Source: Trichococcus flocculiformis (GTDB lineage Bacteria > Bacillota > Bacilli > Lactobacillales > Aerococcaceae). From it: a stretch of 38,830 nt of DNA. The translations under genes and the position numbers were made by a program. Location of the stretch: NCBI RefSeq assembly GCF_900113645.1, contig NZ_FOQC01000021.1, positions 1 through 38,830 of the forward strand, in the 5' to 3' direction. Under the pieces are notes generated by a model, which had not been told where the DNA came from, searched no databases, and saw only the letters and a program-made list of their open reading frames with translations. This document shows, piece after piece, positions 24,214-32,323 of this stretch (position 1 is the stretch's first letter; every line of letters starts with the position of its first letter).

Positions 24214-26193
24214 ATGTACATACAAGTTGATGAACGGAAACGGACTGACGTTCTATCGACTACTTATTATCAAGATAACTCAGATAATTTAGATGATCGA
24301 CTAGAGCAATTTGTGCAGTCGCCTGTTTTTGATAAAAAGTATTCATTTGATGGAGAATTGGGGGCACTTTATACACCGCAGCGGACTATTCTGCGGTTGT
24401 GGGCTCCGACCGCGCTCAGTGTAGAAGTAATTGTTTATGAAAGTCTGTACCGCAAAGAGAAGAAAAGACACACGATGGGGAAAGGCGGAAGAGGGACTCA
24501 CGAACTCATTATGATTGGGGACTATGCAGGGACTGCCTACAAATATGCGATTACTTTCCCGGATGGCAAAGTCGTCGAAACGGTCGATCCCTATAGTTAC
24601 GCGACCACCGCAAACGGAGAACGCTCCGTCATTATGGATGCAGTAAACACGAATCCAAAAAGATGGGGAGCCCGATTGGAGCCGATCGCTTCACCAGTCG
24701 ACGCCATTATTTATGAATTACATATTCGTGACTTCACGATTTCCCCAACAAGCGGGATTGCAAACAAAGGCAAATTCCTGGGAGTGGTCGAGCAAGGTAC
24801 CTTATCTGCGGATGGCGACAAGACCGGGCTGGATTACCTTAAAGAACTGGGCGTAACGCATGTCCAGTTTTTACCGATGGCCGATTTTTCCACAGTCAAT
24901 GAGTTGAAGCCGTTGGAGCAATACAACTGGGGCTATGATCCGCAGAACTTCAATGTTCCTGAAGGATCCTATGCGACCAATCCCTACCAACCGGAAGTCC
25001 GGATCTTGGAAATGAAGGAAATGATTCAAGGCTTGCATGATGCGGGCATCCGTGTCATCATGGACGTCGTTTACAATCATGTCTATTTACCGAAACTGCA
25101 TGCACTGGAAAAAACGGTGCCTGGGTATTATTTCCGCAGAAATGAAGATGGAACGCTCTGCAACGGTACTGGTGTCGGAAACGACACTGCTTCTGAGCGT
25201 TTTATGATGCGCAAATACATCATCGACAGCATCACCTATTGGGCGAAGAATTTCCATTTGGATGGATTCCGCTTTGATCTTATGGGAATCCACGACATCG
25301 AAACAATGAACGAAATCCGTATTGCCTTGGATGAAATCGATCCTTCGATCATTATGCTGGGTGAAGGTTGGAATCTGAACACCAATCTGCCACCTTCTGA
25401 AAAGGCAGTCCAACAAAATGCGGATCGTATGCCCGGTGTGGCTCATTTCAATGATGCACTGCGCGAAGCGATAAAGGGTTCTGATTTCGACAGCGGGAAC
25501 GACACCGGATTTGTTACCGGTAAGCCATTTATGGAAGGTTGGATCGCTACTAATCTTCAGGGCGGAGCGTATTATCCCGTTAACCGAGGCAACTACAAGA
25601 CACCTGCTCAGATGGTGCAATATGTGGAGGCCCACGACAATCTCACGCTTTATGACAAATTGAAGGTTTCCTTGCCGTGGGATGATGAGGATTTCCGTAT
25701 GCGGCGCCATCTTTTGGCAAGCAGCTTCGTTCTGTTGAGCCAAGGCATTCCGTTCATCCATGCAGGACAAGAATTCATGCGCACAAAGAACGGGCTGGAG
25801 AATAGCTACAACGCACCGGATTCAATCAATCGCATGGATTGGCACCGTCGTTCCGAAATGAAACAGGCTGTGGATTACATGAAAGGCTTGATCGCGTTGC
25901 GCAAGCACGAGCCGTTATTCCGCTTGCGGACCATTGATGAGGTCAAGGAACACATGAATATACTCAAAGCAGACTATCAAATCGTTGTGTATCAGTTGGA
26001 GGACACTGAAAAGTTATACTACGTCATCTTCAATGGGCAGACGAATGCCATCGATTTTGATGTTGAAGCCGGAGACTATCAGGTGTTGATAGAAAACGGC
26101 AAATCAAACTTGGATGAACCGAGAATAGTTGAAGGACTATCCCGCATCCGGGTGGAATACCTCTCTGTTACAGTGCTTGTAAAGAATAAATGA
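24214..26193 (+). CDS. pulA: Type I pullulanase
   Basis: This debranching enzyme cleaves alpha-1,6 links in pullulan and branched maltodextrins. It has 659 residues. The N-terminal CBM48-like domain (about 50-140; TILRLWAPTALSVEVIVYE) leads to the GH13 barrel. The type I signature YNWGYDP is at 237-243, the nucleophile is Asp355 (FRFDLMG), the acid/base is Glu384 (LGEGWN), and YVEAHDNLTLYDK holds the third carboxylate. There is no signal peptide, so it works inside the cell on imported dextrins. GGAGG precedes ATG 24214. It complements the maltose cluster at 30508-37312. Confidence 0.93.
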   Translation: MYIQVDERKRTDVLSTTYYQDNSDNLDDRLEQFVQSPVFDKKYSFDGELGALYTPQRTILRLWAPTALSVEVIVYESLYRKEKKRHTMGKGGRGTHELIMIGDYAGTAYKYAITFPDGKVVETVDPYSYATTANGERSVIMDAVNTNPKRWGARLEPIASPVDAIIYELHIRDFTISPTSGIANKGKFLGVVEQGTLSADGDKTGLDYLKELGVTHVQFLPMADFSTVNELKPLEQYNWGYDPQNFNVPEGSYATNPYQPEVRILEMKEMIQGLHDAGIRVIMDVVYNHVYLPKLHALEKTVPGYYFRRNEDGTLCNGTGVGNDTASERFMMRKYIIDSITYWAKNFHLDGFRFDLMGIHDIETMNEIRIALDEIDPSIIMLGEGWNLNTNLPPSEKAVQQNADRMPGVAHFNDALREAIKGSDFDSGNDTGFVTGKPFMEGWIATNLQGGAYYPVNRGNYKTPAQMVQYVEAHDNLTLYDKLKVSLPWDDEDFRMRRHLLASSFVLLSQGIPFIHAGQEFMRTKNGLENSYNAPDSINRMDWHRRSEMKQAVDYMKGLIALRKHEPLFRLRTIDEVKEHMNILKADYQIVVYQLEDTEKLYYVIFNGQTNAIDFDVEAGDYQVLIENGKSNLDEPRIVEGLSRIRVEYLSVTVLVKNK

Positions 26194-26205
26194 TGGTAGT
26201 CCGGG

Positions 26206-26234
26206 CGGTCGTCTCACTTGAGGCGGCCGTTTTT
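26206..26234 (+). terminator. Terminator of pulA
   Basis: CGGTCGTCTC pairs with GAGGCGGCCG (two G-T pairs, four-base loop) and is followed by five T residues. Confidence 0.8.
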
Positions 26235-26261
26235 AGGTGCGAATGGAAAGTGGGAGCTGTC

Positions 26262-26388
26262 CTCCGGTGAGGACGGCTTGAACGGAGGAGAGCGTTCGAA
26301 ACTGAGCCCATCTCTGGCCAGCGGGTGATTGCCGGAGAAGAGCCGCTGAAGCCGTGATGAACTCCGGCGGCCCAGGTCTTGACCGGAG
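26262..26388. repeat. Three-unit palindromic intergenic element, copy F
   Basis: Units lie at 26262-26287, 26312-26337 and 26362-26388, with starts exactly 50 bp apart twice. All three end in GGAG. It begins 28 bases beyond the pulA terminator and lies before a plus-strand HAD gene. It is the most distant copy, over 11 kb from copy E. Confidence 0.8.
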
Positions 26389-26529
26389 TTAGACAAAGAT
26401 GACAGCCTGATCGCTGTTCTGTGCAACATTTTTCATTCTTCATTGTGCAAGATTCTCACATTCTGAAGTATTTTTTGGTACAATGGAAAGGAAAATACAT
26501 CGAATGAGAATGATGGGGTGGGTTCACTG

Positions 26530-27342
26530 ATGATAAAAATGATAGCGATTGATATCGACGGTACGCTGGTCAACGGGCAGAAAGTGATGACGCAAAAAGT
26601 AAAAGAGACGATCCAGGAGGCGATGCGGCGCGGCATCAAAATCGTACTATGCACAGGCCGTCCGCCTGCGGGCATCAAGCCTTACGCGGACGAACTGGGA
26701 TTTGGCGAACATGAGGACTACATCATCGCACAGAATGGCGCCTATATTCTGCGCGCGGACACGAATGAAACGGTCTACAAAAAGACCTTGACGCTTGCTG
26801 AGGTGCAGGAAATTTACGAGTTCGGAAAAGGGTTTTCTGCCGGCACGCTGTTGGTCGGGGAGCACCATTACTACAGTCTGGAAGATGAAGTGACGGAATC
26901 GATGCAGAAGGATGCCACCATCGTCAACGTGGACATCAGCGTATTGGATCCCAAAGCAGTAACCGAAGAGATGGGTTTGATGAAGATCCTTTACATCGGC
27001 AATCCGAACGAGGTGGATGTCATTGAATCAGCTATTCCCGATCAGATGCGGAATGACTTCTATATCGTGCGCAGCCAAGATTTCCTTGTAGAAGTGATGG
27101 AGAAGAGTTCAAACAAGGGCACGGCTTTGACGAAGTTGGCGGATCATCTGGGAATCGCGATGGACGAAGTGATGGCACTAGGAGATGGCGAGAACGATTA
27201 TGAAATGATCCAAGTTGCCGGACTGGGAGTCGTGATGTCCAATGGAACGGACAATCTGAAAAGCATCGCGAACGAAATCACCTTATCCAACGAAGAAGAT
27301 GGCGTTGCCCATGCCATCGAGAGATGGGCTTTCCAAAGCTAG
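26530..27342 (+). CDS. Cof-type HAD-IIB sugar phosphatase
   Basis: This is a 270-residue cytoplasmic phosphatase of the Cof/YidA group. Motif I is IAIDIDGTLV with both Asp residues, motif II is the Thr in LCTGRPP, and the C2B cap lies about residues 85-190. The Lys is in SSNKGTALTKLADHLGI and motif IV is ALGDGENDYEMIQVAGLGVVMSNG. ATG 26530 is chosen; an in-frame GTG at 26518 is an alternative because GGGGTGGG lies close to both. Such enzymes dephosphorylate sugar phosphates or FMN-type metabolites; substrate not predictable. Confidence 0.9.
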   Translation: MIKMIAIDIDGTLVNGQKVMTQKVKETIQEAMRRGIKIVLCTGRPPAGIKPYADELGFGEHEDYIIAQNGAYILRADTNETVYKKTLTLAEVQEIYEFGKGFSAGTLLVGEHHYYSLEDEVTESMQKDATIVNVDISVLDPKAVTEEMGLMKILYIGNPNEVDVIESAIPDQMRNDFYIVRSQDFLVEVMEKSSNKGTALTKLADHLGIAMDEVMALGDGENDYEMIQVAGLGVVMSNGTDNLKSIANEITLSNEEDGVAHAIERWAFQS

Positions 27343-27371
27343 ACGAATGTAAAAAAAGGTTTCAGAATAGC

Positions 27372-27425
27372 AAAGAGGCGCGCACCCGACCAGGAATACT
27401 CTTGGTTGAGTGCGCGCCTCTTTAT
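27372..27425. terminator. Bidirectional terminator between HAD gene and exporter gene
   Basis: AAAGAGGCGCGCAC pairs with GTGCGCGCCTCTTT, with inner ACCA/TGGT pairing. It lies between two convergent genes and serves both. Confidence 0.9.
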
Positions 27426-27455
27426 TGCTGCCACTGAACAAACCGAGTCGGCTGT

Positions 27456-28553
27456 TTAATGGATGATGTCTTCGATATTATTGATGTTTTTTGATTTATT
27501 GCCTGGAGTCGCTTTGTAGCTGCGGACCAGTTTGTTGAAGTGAACCAGATCGTCTTCATACGCCAGGATGGCACTCATCAGGTGGATGATGCCGTAGCTT
27601 TCGGAACTGCTGTATTTGCTGAAATCACTTTCTTCTTGGGCGCGTTGGAAAAAGACATCCATCAGATCGTGACGCTGATCTTTGTTGGCTTCGAAGAAAT
27701 TGACTTGATTGGCCGGAACCCGTCCGCTGAATTTCAGCATAATCTGCTCATGCCCACTCATCAAGGTCTCCAGGCGTTCTCGGATCATGATGCGCATTTC
27801 GACAGGAAACTGATAGAAAACATTCTCGTAATCGTGCAGCACTTCCAGAACGTGAAAAGCTGATCGGGTCGTTTGGATCATTTTCCGGTAGACTACCAGC
27901 ATTTTTTTATTCTGGTATTTGTTTTTTTTGTTGAACAAGCCGCTTTCAGTCAAATACTGGTAGAGATTGTCCATTTTTTTGAGTTGTGTACGCGCCCATT
28001 TCAGGTCGTTGTTCATGATCGAGTATTCGGTATTCTTGCGCAAGCCGGCACGGATCCAGATCAGAAACTCGGTAGTTGCATAATCCACTGTGTGGTACAG
28101 CCGTTCGTCGTATCGCGGCGGAGCGATGAATGTGTTTACCAAAAAGGCAATGATGACGCCGATGAATGTCTCCAGCACGCGGTAAGCGGCGCTCAACATC
28201 AGATTGTCATCCGTACCGACCATGATGACGATCAGTGTCACGATCGACAGTCCGATCACATCTTCGAGCTTGAGAGCATTCAGGATGGCAATCAACAACA
28301 TCACTGAAATACCGAGCAGATAGATGTTGTATCCCAAGGTCATGACGACGAAAACGGCTACCAAGCCACCGATTGTATTGGCCATGATCCGGCTTTTCAG
28401 GTTGGTGTAAGAACGGCCAAGTGAAGGTTGGGTGGAATAAATGGCTGCGATGCCTGCGATGACGCCTCCGCCTTCGAATCCGAAGTATTGGGCGACAATC
28501 ATTGCTAATGCGACGGCGAGACCCGTTTTAAAGGTGCGGGCGCCAAGTTTCAT
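27456..28553 (-). CDS. Aromatic acid exporter-like membrane protein (ArAE/DUF939)
   Basis: This is a 365-residue protein with about six N-terminal transmembrane helices (residues 8-150) and a soluble helical C-terminal half. The start MKLGARTFKTGLAVALAMIVAQ, the IAAIYSTQPSLGRSYTNLKSRIMANTIGG loop and NTFIAPPRYDERLYHTVDYA match the ArAE_1/DUF939 family, relatives of fusaric acid and aromatic acid exporters. The real substrate is unknown. ATG 28553 has GGAG ten bases upstream. It is divergent from perR across a 281-base gap that holds the perR promoter. Confidence 0.85.
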   Translation of the reverse strand: MKLGARTFKTGLAVALAMIVAQYFGFEGGGVIAGIAAIYSTQPSLGRSYTNLKSRIMANTIGGLVAVFVVMTLGYNIYLLGISVMLLIAILNALKLEDVIGLSIVTLIVIMVGTDDNLMLSAAYRVLETFIGVIIAFLVNTFIAPPRYDERLYHTVDYATTEFLIWIRAGLRKNTEYSIMNNDLKWARTQLKKMDNLYQYLTESGLFNKKNKYQNKKMLVVYRKMIQTTRSAFHVLEVLHDYENVFYQFPVEMRIMIRERLETLMSGHEQIMLKFSGRVPANQVNFFEANKDQRHDLMDVFFQRAQEESDFSKYSSSESYGIIHLMSAILAYEDDLVHFNKLVRSYKATPGNKSKNINNIEDIIH

Positions 28554-28737
28554 ATAGATTCAGCTCCAAGTCGATAAATGATGTAAAAAAAATAATCCTA
28601 ATTAAGAATATACTAATCCCGTGGCCATGTAAAGGTCGACAGGATGGTTGTTTGAAAACTGCCTTTCTGGATTCGTTTCCATCTGCGACATGATAATAAA
28701 AAGTAAGGATTATTTTTGAATGCTAAGAGCTTATGTA

Positions 28738-28766
28738 TTGCTATTTTCGGCAAATCGATATATGAT
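28738..28766 (+). promoter_or_regulatory. Promoter of perR
   Basis: TTGCTA at 28738-28743 and TATGAT at 28761-28766 have 17-bp spacing. The upstream part of the gap (28554-28737) is AT-rich and presumably holds the exporter promoter; nothing else is seen. Confidence 0.55.
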
Positions 28767-28785
28767 GAATTCAGCTAAATGTAAA

Positions 28786-28800
28786 TTATAATGACTATCA
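28786..28800. promoter_or_regulatory. Candidate Per box upstream of perR
   Basis: TTATAATGACTATCA matches the Per box TTATAATnATTATAA at all but two positions apart from the free centre. It lies about 13 bases after the predicted start site of perR transcription, consistent with autoregulation. Confidence 0.55.
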
Positions 28801-28834
28801 TATACAAGCCATTCCAGAAGAGGGGGGATAGACA

Positions 28835-29323
28835 ATGCATCATACAGTCGTAAATGATTCAATCGAAAAAATGAAGAACGCCAATATTCGGATTACACCA
28901 CAACGTTACGCAATTTTGGAATATTTGGTCGAGTCCAAAATGCACCCTACAGCAGATGAGATCTACAAAGCACTGGCCGATCGGTTTCCGAACATGAGTG
29001 CTGCCACTGTCTACAACAATTTGAGACTTTTCGTAAAAATCGGCTTCGTAAAGGAATTGGCATACGGGGATGCTTCGAGCCGTTTTGATTTCAGCAACAC
29101 GCAACATTATCACGCAATCTGTGAAAGTTGCGGGAAAATCGTCGATCTCTATTATCCGGTATTGGATGATGTGGAGATGGTTGCCGAAAATTTGACCGGT
29201 TTCCAAGTCGGCCATCACCGCATGGAAGTCTATGGCATTTGTCCTGAATGTCAGGAAAAAGGGATCCAAAAAGAAGATATTGCTGACGGAGCGGAAGCTG
29301 CCGGACATCATCACCACCATTAA
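28835..29323 (+). CDS. perR: Peroxide-responsive repressor PerR (Fur family)
   Basis: This metal-dependent repressor senses hydrogen peroxide by oxidation of metal-bound His. It has 162 residues. The winged-helix part includes [12 protein letters not shown] and [18 protein letters not shown]. The ligands His37, Asp85, His91, His93 and Asp104 fall at exactly the Bacillus PerR positions, and the structural zinc Cys pairs are at 96/99 and 136/139. Asp104 separates it from Fur and Zur, which usually have Glu. The protein carries about 17 extra C-terminal residues ending in five His. GAGGGGG precedes ATG 28835. A Per box in its promoter suggests autoregulation. Confidence 0.9.
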   Translation: MHHTVVNDSIEKMKNANIRITPQRYAILEYLVESKMHPTADEIYKALADRFPNMSAATVYNNLRLFVKIGFVKELAYGDASSRFDFSNTQHYHAICESCGKIVDLYYPVLDDVEMVAENLTGFQVGHHRMEVYGICPECQEKGIQKEDIADGAEAAGHHHHH

Positions 29324-29329
29324 TAGTCA

Positions 29330-29369
29330 AGAGCTCTTCCTCAGGTTTTCCGGGGAAGAGCTCTTTTTG
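29330..29369 (+). terminator. Terminator of perR
   Basis: AGAGCTCTTCC pairs with GGAAGAGCTCT and is followed by five T residues. Confidence 0.88.
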
Positions 29370-29375
29370 TATAGT

Positions 29376-29419
29376 AAACGAAACCCCTAAGCGAGTGAGC
29401 AGCTCAGGGGTTTCGTTTT
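29376..29419 (-). terminator. Terminator of proC
   Basis: AAACGAAACCCCT pairs exactly with AGGGGTTTCGTTT around a 17-base loop. It lies directly after proC on the minus strand. Confidence 0.85.
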
Positions 29420-29427
29420 GGTTGTCT

Positions 29428-30246
29428 TCAGTTTTCTTTCGGTTTGCTCATGCCGATGGATTTGTCGATGGTTGTCTGGACTGCCGAGATGACAGCGGAC
29501 CGGAATCCGTTTTTCTCCAATTCGGCAACGGCTTCGATCGTCGTTCCGCCCGGGGAGCAGACCATATCCTTCAGTTCGCCTGGGTGTTTGCCGGTTTCCA
29601 GAACCATTTTTGCGGATCCGAGAACAGCTTGTGCCGCAAATTTATAGGCTTGTTGGCGGGGCATTCCGCCGCGGACAGCGCCATCCGCCAAAGATTCGAT
29701 GAACATGAAGACCAGGGCCGGGGATGAACCGCTGACGCCCGTCACGGCATCCATCATATATTCCGAAACCATTTCGCTGCGGCCGAAGCTGTCGAAGATA
29801 TTTTTGACGTCCGTCAACTCAGCGACGTTCACCACTTCGTTTGCGCAGATGCCGGTCATACCTTCGCCAACCAAAGCAGGGGTATTCGGCATGGCGCGGA
29901 CTACTTTTAACTTGCGGCCGAAGCGTTCTTCGATGTCGCTTAAGCTTTTTCCGGCTGCGATCGTAACGATGACGATCTTCTCTTTGACGGTCGTTTTGAT
30001 TTCATCGATGACGACATTGTAGATATTCGGTTTGACGGCCAAGAAGAGGATATCTGCTTCGGCTGCTACCTGTCTGTTGTCGTCCGCGATGCGGATGGCG
30101 TATTGGTCCTTCAAGGATTGCAGGCTTTCGTTGTCTTGACTGGATACGATCACTTGGTTTGGTGCAACAAGTGCAGAACCGACGAGCCCGCCGATGATAG
30201 CTCCGCCCATATTTCCGCTGCCGATGAATCCGATTGTTTTTTTCAT
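29428..30246 (-). CDS. proC: Pyrroline-5-carboxylate reductase
   Basis: This enzyme catalyses the last step of proline synthesis, the NAD(P)H-dependent reduction of pyrroline-5-carboxylate. It has 272 residues. The Rossmann start is IGFIGSGNMGGAIIGGL, followed by FLAVKPNIY and the central VRAMPNTPALVGEGMTG. The C-terminal helical signature is AVTGVSGSSPALVFMFIESLADGAVRGGMPRQQA with SPGGTTIEA. AAGGAG lies nine bases before ATG 30246. No other proline genes are adjacent. Confidence 0.95.
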   Translation of the reverse strand: MKKTIGFIGSGNMGGAIIGGLVGSALVAPNQVIVSSQDNESLQSLKDQYAIRIADDNRQVAAEADILFLAVKPNIYNVVIDEIKTTVKEKIVIVTIAAGKSLSDIEERFGRKLKVVRAMPNTPALVGEGMTGICANEVVNVAELTDVKNIFDSFGRSEMVSEYMMDAVTGVSGSSPALVFMFIESLADGAVRGGMPRQQAYKFAAQAVLGSAKMVLETGKHPGELKDMVCSPGGTTIEAVAELEKNGFRSAVISAVQTTIDKSIGMSKPKEN

Positions 30247-30365
30247 GGATGAGGACTCCTTTTGGATGATGAGTAAGTTCGTTTGATTTCCTTAATTTTA
30301 TCATTATAACAAGAAAAAAGGGAAATCGTACAGAAAATGATGGAATGCTGCAAAGTATGGGCATC

Positions 30366-30380
30366 ATCACATCCTGTGAT
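30366..30380. promoter_or_regulatory. Operator-like palindrome upstream of the alpha-glucosidase gene
   Basis: ATCACA-TCC-TGTGAT is a perfect six-base inverted repeat just before a TTGTTT that may serve as a weak -35 box. It lies in the gap between divergent proC and the GH13 gene, so it could control either. Regulator unknown. Confidence 0.35.
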
Positions 30381-30437
30381 TTGTTTTTATGAGGCCTTTT
30401 GGGTAAGCTTAAGGTAAGTATTGTTCCAACGAATAAT

Positions 30438-30487
30438 GATGGCTAGCTTCACGGGTTAGGCTGAACGAACCAGCGAAGCTAGCCATC
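30438..30487. repeat. Short copy of the palindromic GATGGCTAGCTTC element
   Basis: GATGGCTAGCTTC at 30438-30450 is exactly complementary to 30475-30487, with inner GGTT/AACC pairing. The left 22 bp and the CTGAACGAACC block match the long element at 16018-16140; the ~75-bp centre is missing. It ends 20 bases before the GH13 start codon, so it lies in the mRNA leader and could form a hairpin near the ribosome binding site. Confidence 0.7.
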
Positions 30488-30507
30488 ACGAAAGTGAGGT
30501 TTTTGGT

Positions 30508-32211
30508 ATGGGTAATGTGCGTGAGTGGTGGCATGGATTGATTGTGTATCAAGTGTATCCGATGAGTTTTCAGGACTCCAACGGGGATGGTATCGGGGAT
30601 ATCCGCGGTGTTATAAACCGTTTGGATTATATTCAAAATTTGGGCGTTAATATGATTTGGCTGAATCCGATCTTCAAATCGCCGAAAGTCGATAATGGCT
30701 ATGATATTTCCGACTTCCTCGAAATCGATCCGATTTTCGGGACGATGGCTGAGGTTGAAGAGTTGATCCTCGAAGCGCATAAACGCGGCATCAAAGTCAT
30801 TTTCGATTTCGTGATGAATCACACTTCTGAACAGCATCCGTGGTTCCAGGAAGCCTTAAAGGGGAAAGACAATCCGTACCGCGATTATTATATCTGGGCG
30901 GACGGCAAAAACGGCGGGCAGGATCTGCCTAATAATTGGGAATCTTTTTTCACCGGAACTGTCTGGGAAAAGGAACCATCCGGTGACCAATATTATTTCC
31001 ATCTGTTTGCGAAAGAAATGCCTGATCTGAATTGGGCCAATCCGGAAGTGCGGCGCGCAATGGTCGATATCGCGTTTTTCTGGCTCGATAAGGGAGTCGA
31101 CGGTTTCCGTTTGGATGCTTTTATCCATCTGCAAAAGGAAGAAGGTTTTCCGGATGTGGAAGGGCTGGATGAAGGGGAAATCGGCTTGGCTGAGAATTAT
31201 TACGCCAATCTTCCAAAAATCAACGAGTACATGAAATTCTTCACCTCGACTTTGCGGGAACGCTATCCGGACACTTTCATCGTCGGGGAGGCAGCTTCGG
31301 CAACCGTCGAGCTGGCGCGTTCCTATACCGATCCCGTTCTCGGCGGCTGCGACACGGTCATCACTTTCCGTTATTTCACGATGGATGAAAAATCGAAAGA
31401 TCCGCGCCTCTCCTCAAATATGCAAAAGACGAAGCTGCTTTACGGCGCCTTCAAGAAAAATCTTCAGGAGTGGCAGAAAGTCATGGCGGATGTCGGCGGT
31501 CCGACGCTCTATTGGAACAACCACGATATGGCTCGGGTCGTTTCCAGGATTGGGGACGACAGTAAGCACCGCGATAACAGCGCGAAAATGCTGGCGGCTC
31601 TGATGTATCTTCAGAAAGGCATTCCCTTCATCCTGAATGGGGAGGAGCTTGGGATGAAAAATCTATTTTTGAATGACATCAAAGATTTTAAATCTCCGGA
31701 AGCCAAGACGTTCTATAAGGACGCACTCGCGTTGGGGTACAGCGAAGAGGCGGTTCTGTACAATCTGCGGGAAAGTTCCAAGGATGCCAGTCGTGGTGCG
31801 ATGCAATGGGATCAGTCGGCTTTTGCGGGCTTTTCAACGGTAGCCCCGTGGAGTGGCGTCAACGTCGAAGCGGATTATAACGTAGCCGCGGAAGAAGCCG
31901 ATCCCGATAGCATTCTGCATTTTTATCGGAAAGTATTGGATCTGAAAAAGACGGATCTGTTCGTCGAAGGCGACTATCATCTCTGGAATACGCACGATGA
32001 CTTCTATGTCTATGAGCGGGTGATGGACAAACAAGTCGGCCTTGTCATCTGCAACGTGACGGACCAACCGAAGGAGTTTGTGCTTCATCAGTTGGAGCCC
32101 CATGGCTACCGCCAGATTCTGTTGCAGAATGGAGGGAACAGGCTGGAAGGGGAAACCTTGCACCTTGGGCCTTATGGGGTGGCTGTTTTTCAGACCGTCT
32201 ACAATAGCTGA
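30508..32211 (+). CDS. GH13 alpha-glucosidase (oligo-1,6-glucosidase/dextran glucosidase type)
   Basis: This is a 567-residue cytoplasmic enzyme that releases glucose from isomalto- or malto-oligosaccharides. The GH13_31-like start WWHGLIVYQVYPMSFQDSNGDGIGDI includes the calcium loop; the catalytic residues are Asp203 (FRLDAF), Glu261 (IVGEAAS) and Asp340 (NNHD). The residues after the nucleophile (IHLQKEEGF) differ from the classic VIN of MalL, so exact link preference is uncertain. GAGG lies eight bases before ATG 30508. It starts the alpha-glucan cluster that continues beyond the TnpB element. A palindromic repeat sits in its leader. Confidence 0.88.
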   Translation: MGNVREWWHGLIVYQVYPMSFQDSNGDGIGDIRGVINRLDYIQNLGVNMIWLNPIFKSPKVDNGYDISDFLEIDPIFGTMAEVEELILEAHKRGIKVIFDFVMNHTSEQHPWFQEALKGKDNPYRDYYIWADGKNGGQDLPNNWESFFTGTVWEKEPSGDQYYFHLFAKEMPDLNWANPEVRRAMVDIAFFWLDKGVDGFRLDAFIHLQKEEGFPDVEGLDEGEIGLAENYYANLPKINEYMKFFTSTLRERYPDTFIVGEAASATVELARSYTDPVLGGCDTVITFRYFTMDEKSKDPRLSSNMQKTKLLYGAFKKNLQEWQKVMADVGGPTLYWNNHDMARVVSRIGDDSKHRDNSAKMLAALMYLQKGIPFILNGEELGMKNLFLNDIKDFKSPEAKTFYKDALALGYSEEAVLYNLRESSKDASRGAMQWDQSAFAGFSTVAPWSGVNVEADYNVAAEEADPDSILHFYRKVLDLKKTDLFVEGDYHLWNTHDDFYVYERVMDKQVGLVICNVTDQPKEFVLHQLEPHGYRQILLQNGGNRLEGETLHLGPYGVAVFQTVYNS

Positions 32212-32289
32212 AATAGTTAAGGGGATATTTAACAGCCAATAAAAATCTCCTCAAATGCATGCAAATCTTTTGTTTTTGATCCCGTTTCC

Positions 32290-32308
32290 TCTATACTTTG
32301 CGTATAGA
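32290..32308 (+). mobile_element. Candidate left-end hairpin of the TnpB element
   Basis: TCTATAC-TTTGC-GTATAGA is a perfect stem with a five-base loop, 16 bases before the tnpB start. Small subterminal hairpins of this type mark the left ends of IS200/IS605 elements. The exact element boundary was not resolved. Confidence 0.5.
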
Positions 32309-32323
32309 AAGGGGGGATTCGAG

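Noticed and set aside
28859-29320. 153-residue ORF antisense to perR
   Set aside because: PerR has every metal ligand in place; the antisense frame shows no domain and no ribosome binding site.
30508-32211. Naming the GH13 gene malL
   Set aside because: The residues after the nucleophile differ from the classic oligo-1,6-glucosidase motif, so the symbol would claim more specificity than the sequence shows.
32255-32323. Longer TnpB start at 32255
   Set aside because: The extra 23 residues cover the left-end hairpin and have no family similarity; ATG 32324 has GGGGGG at proper distance.
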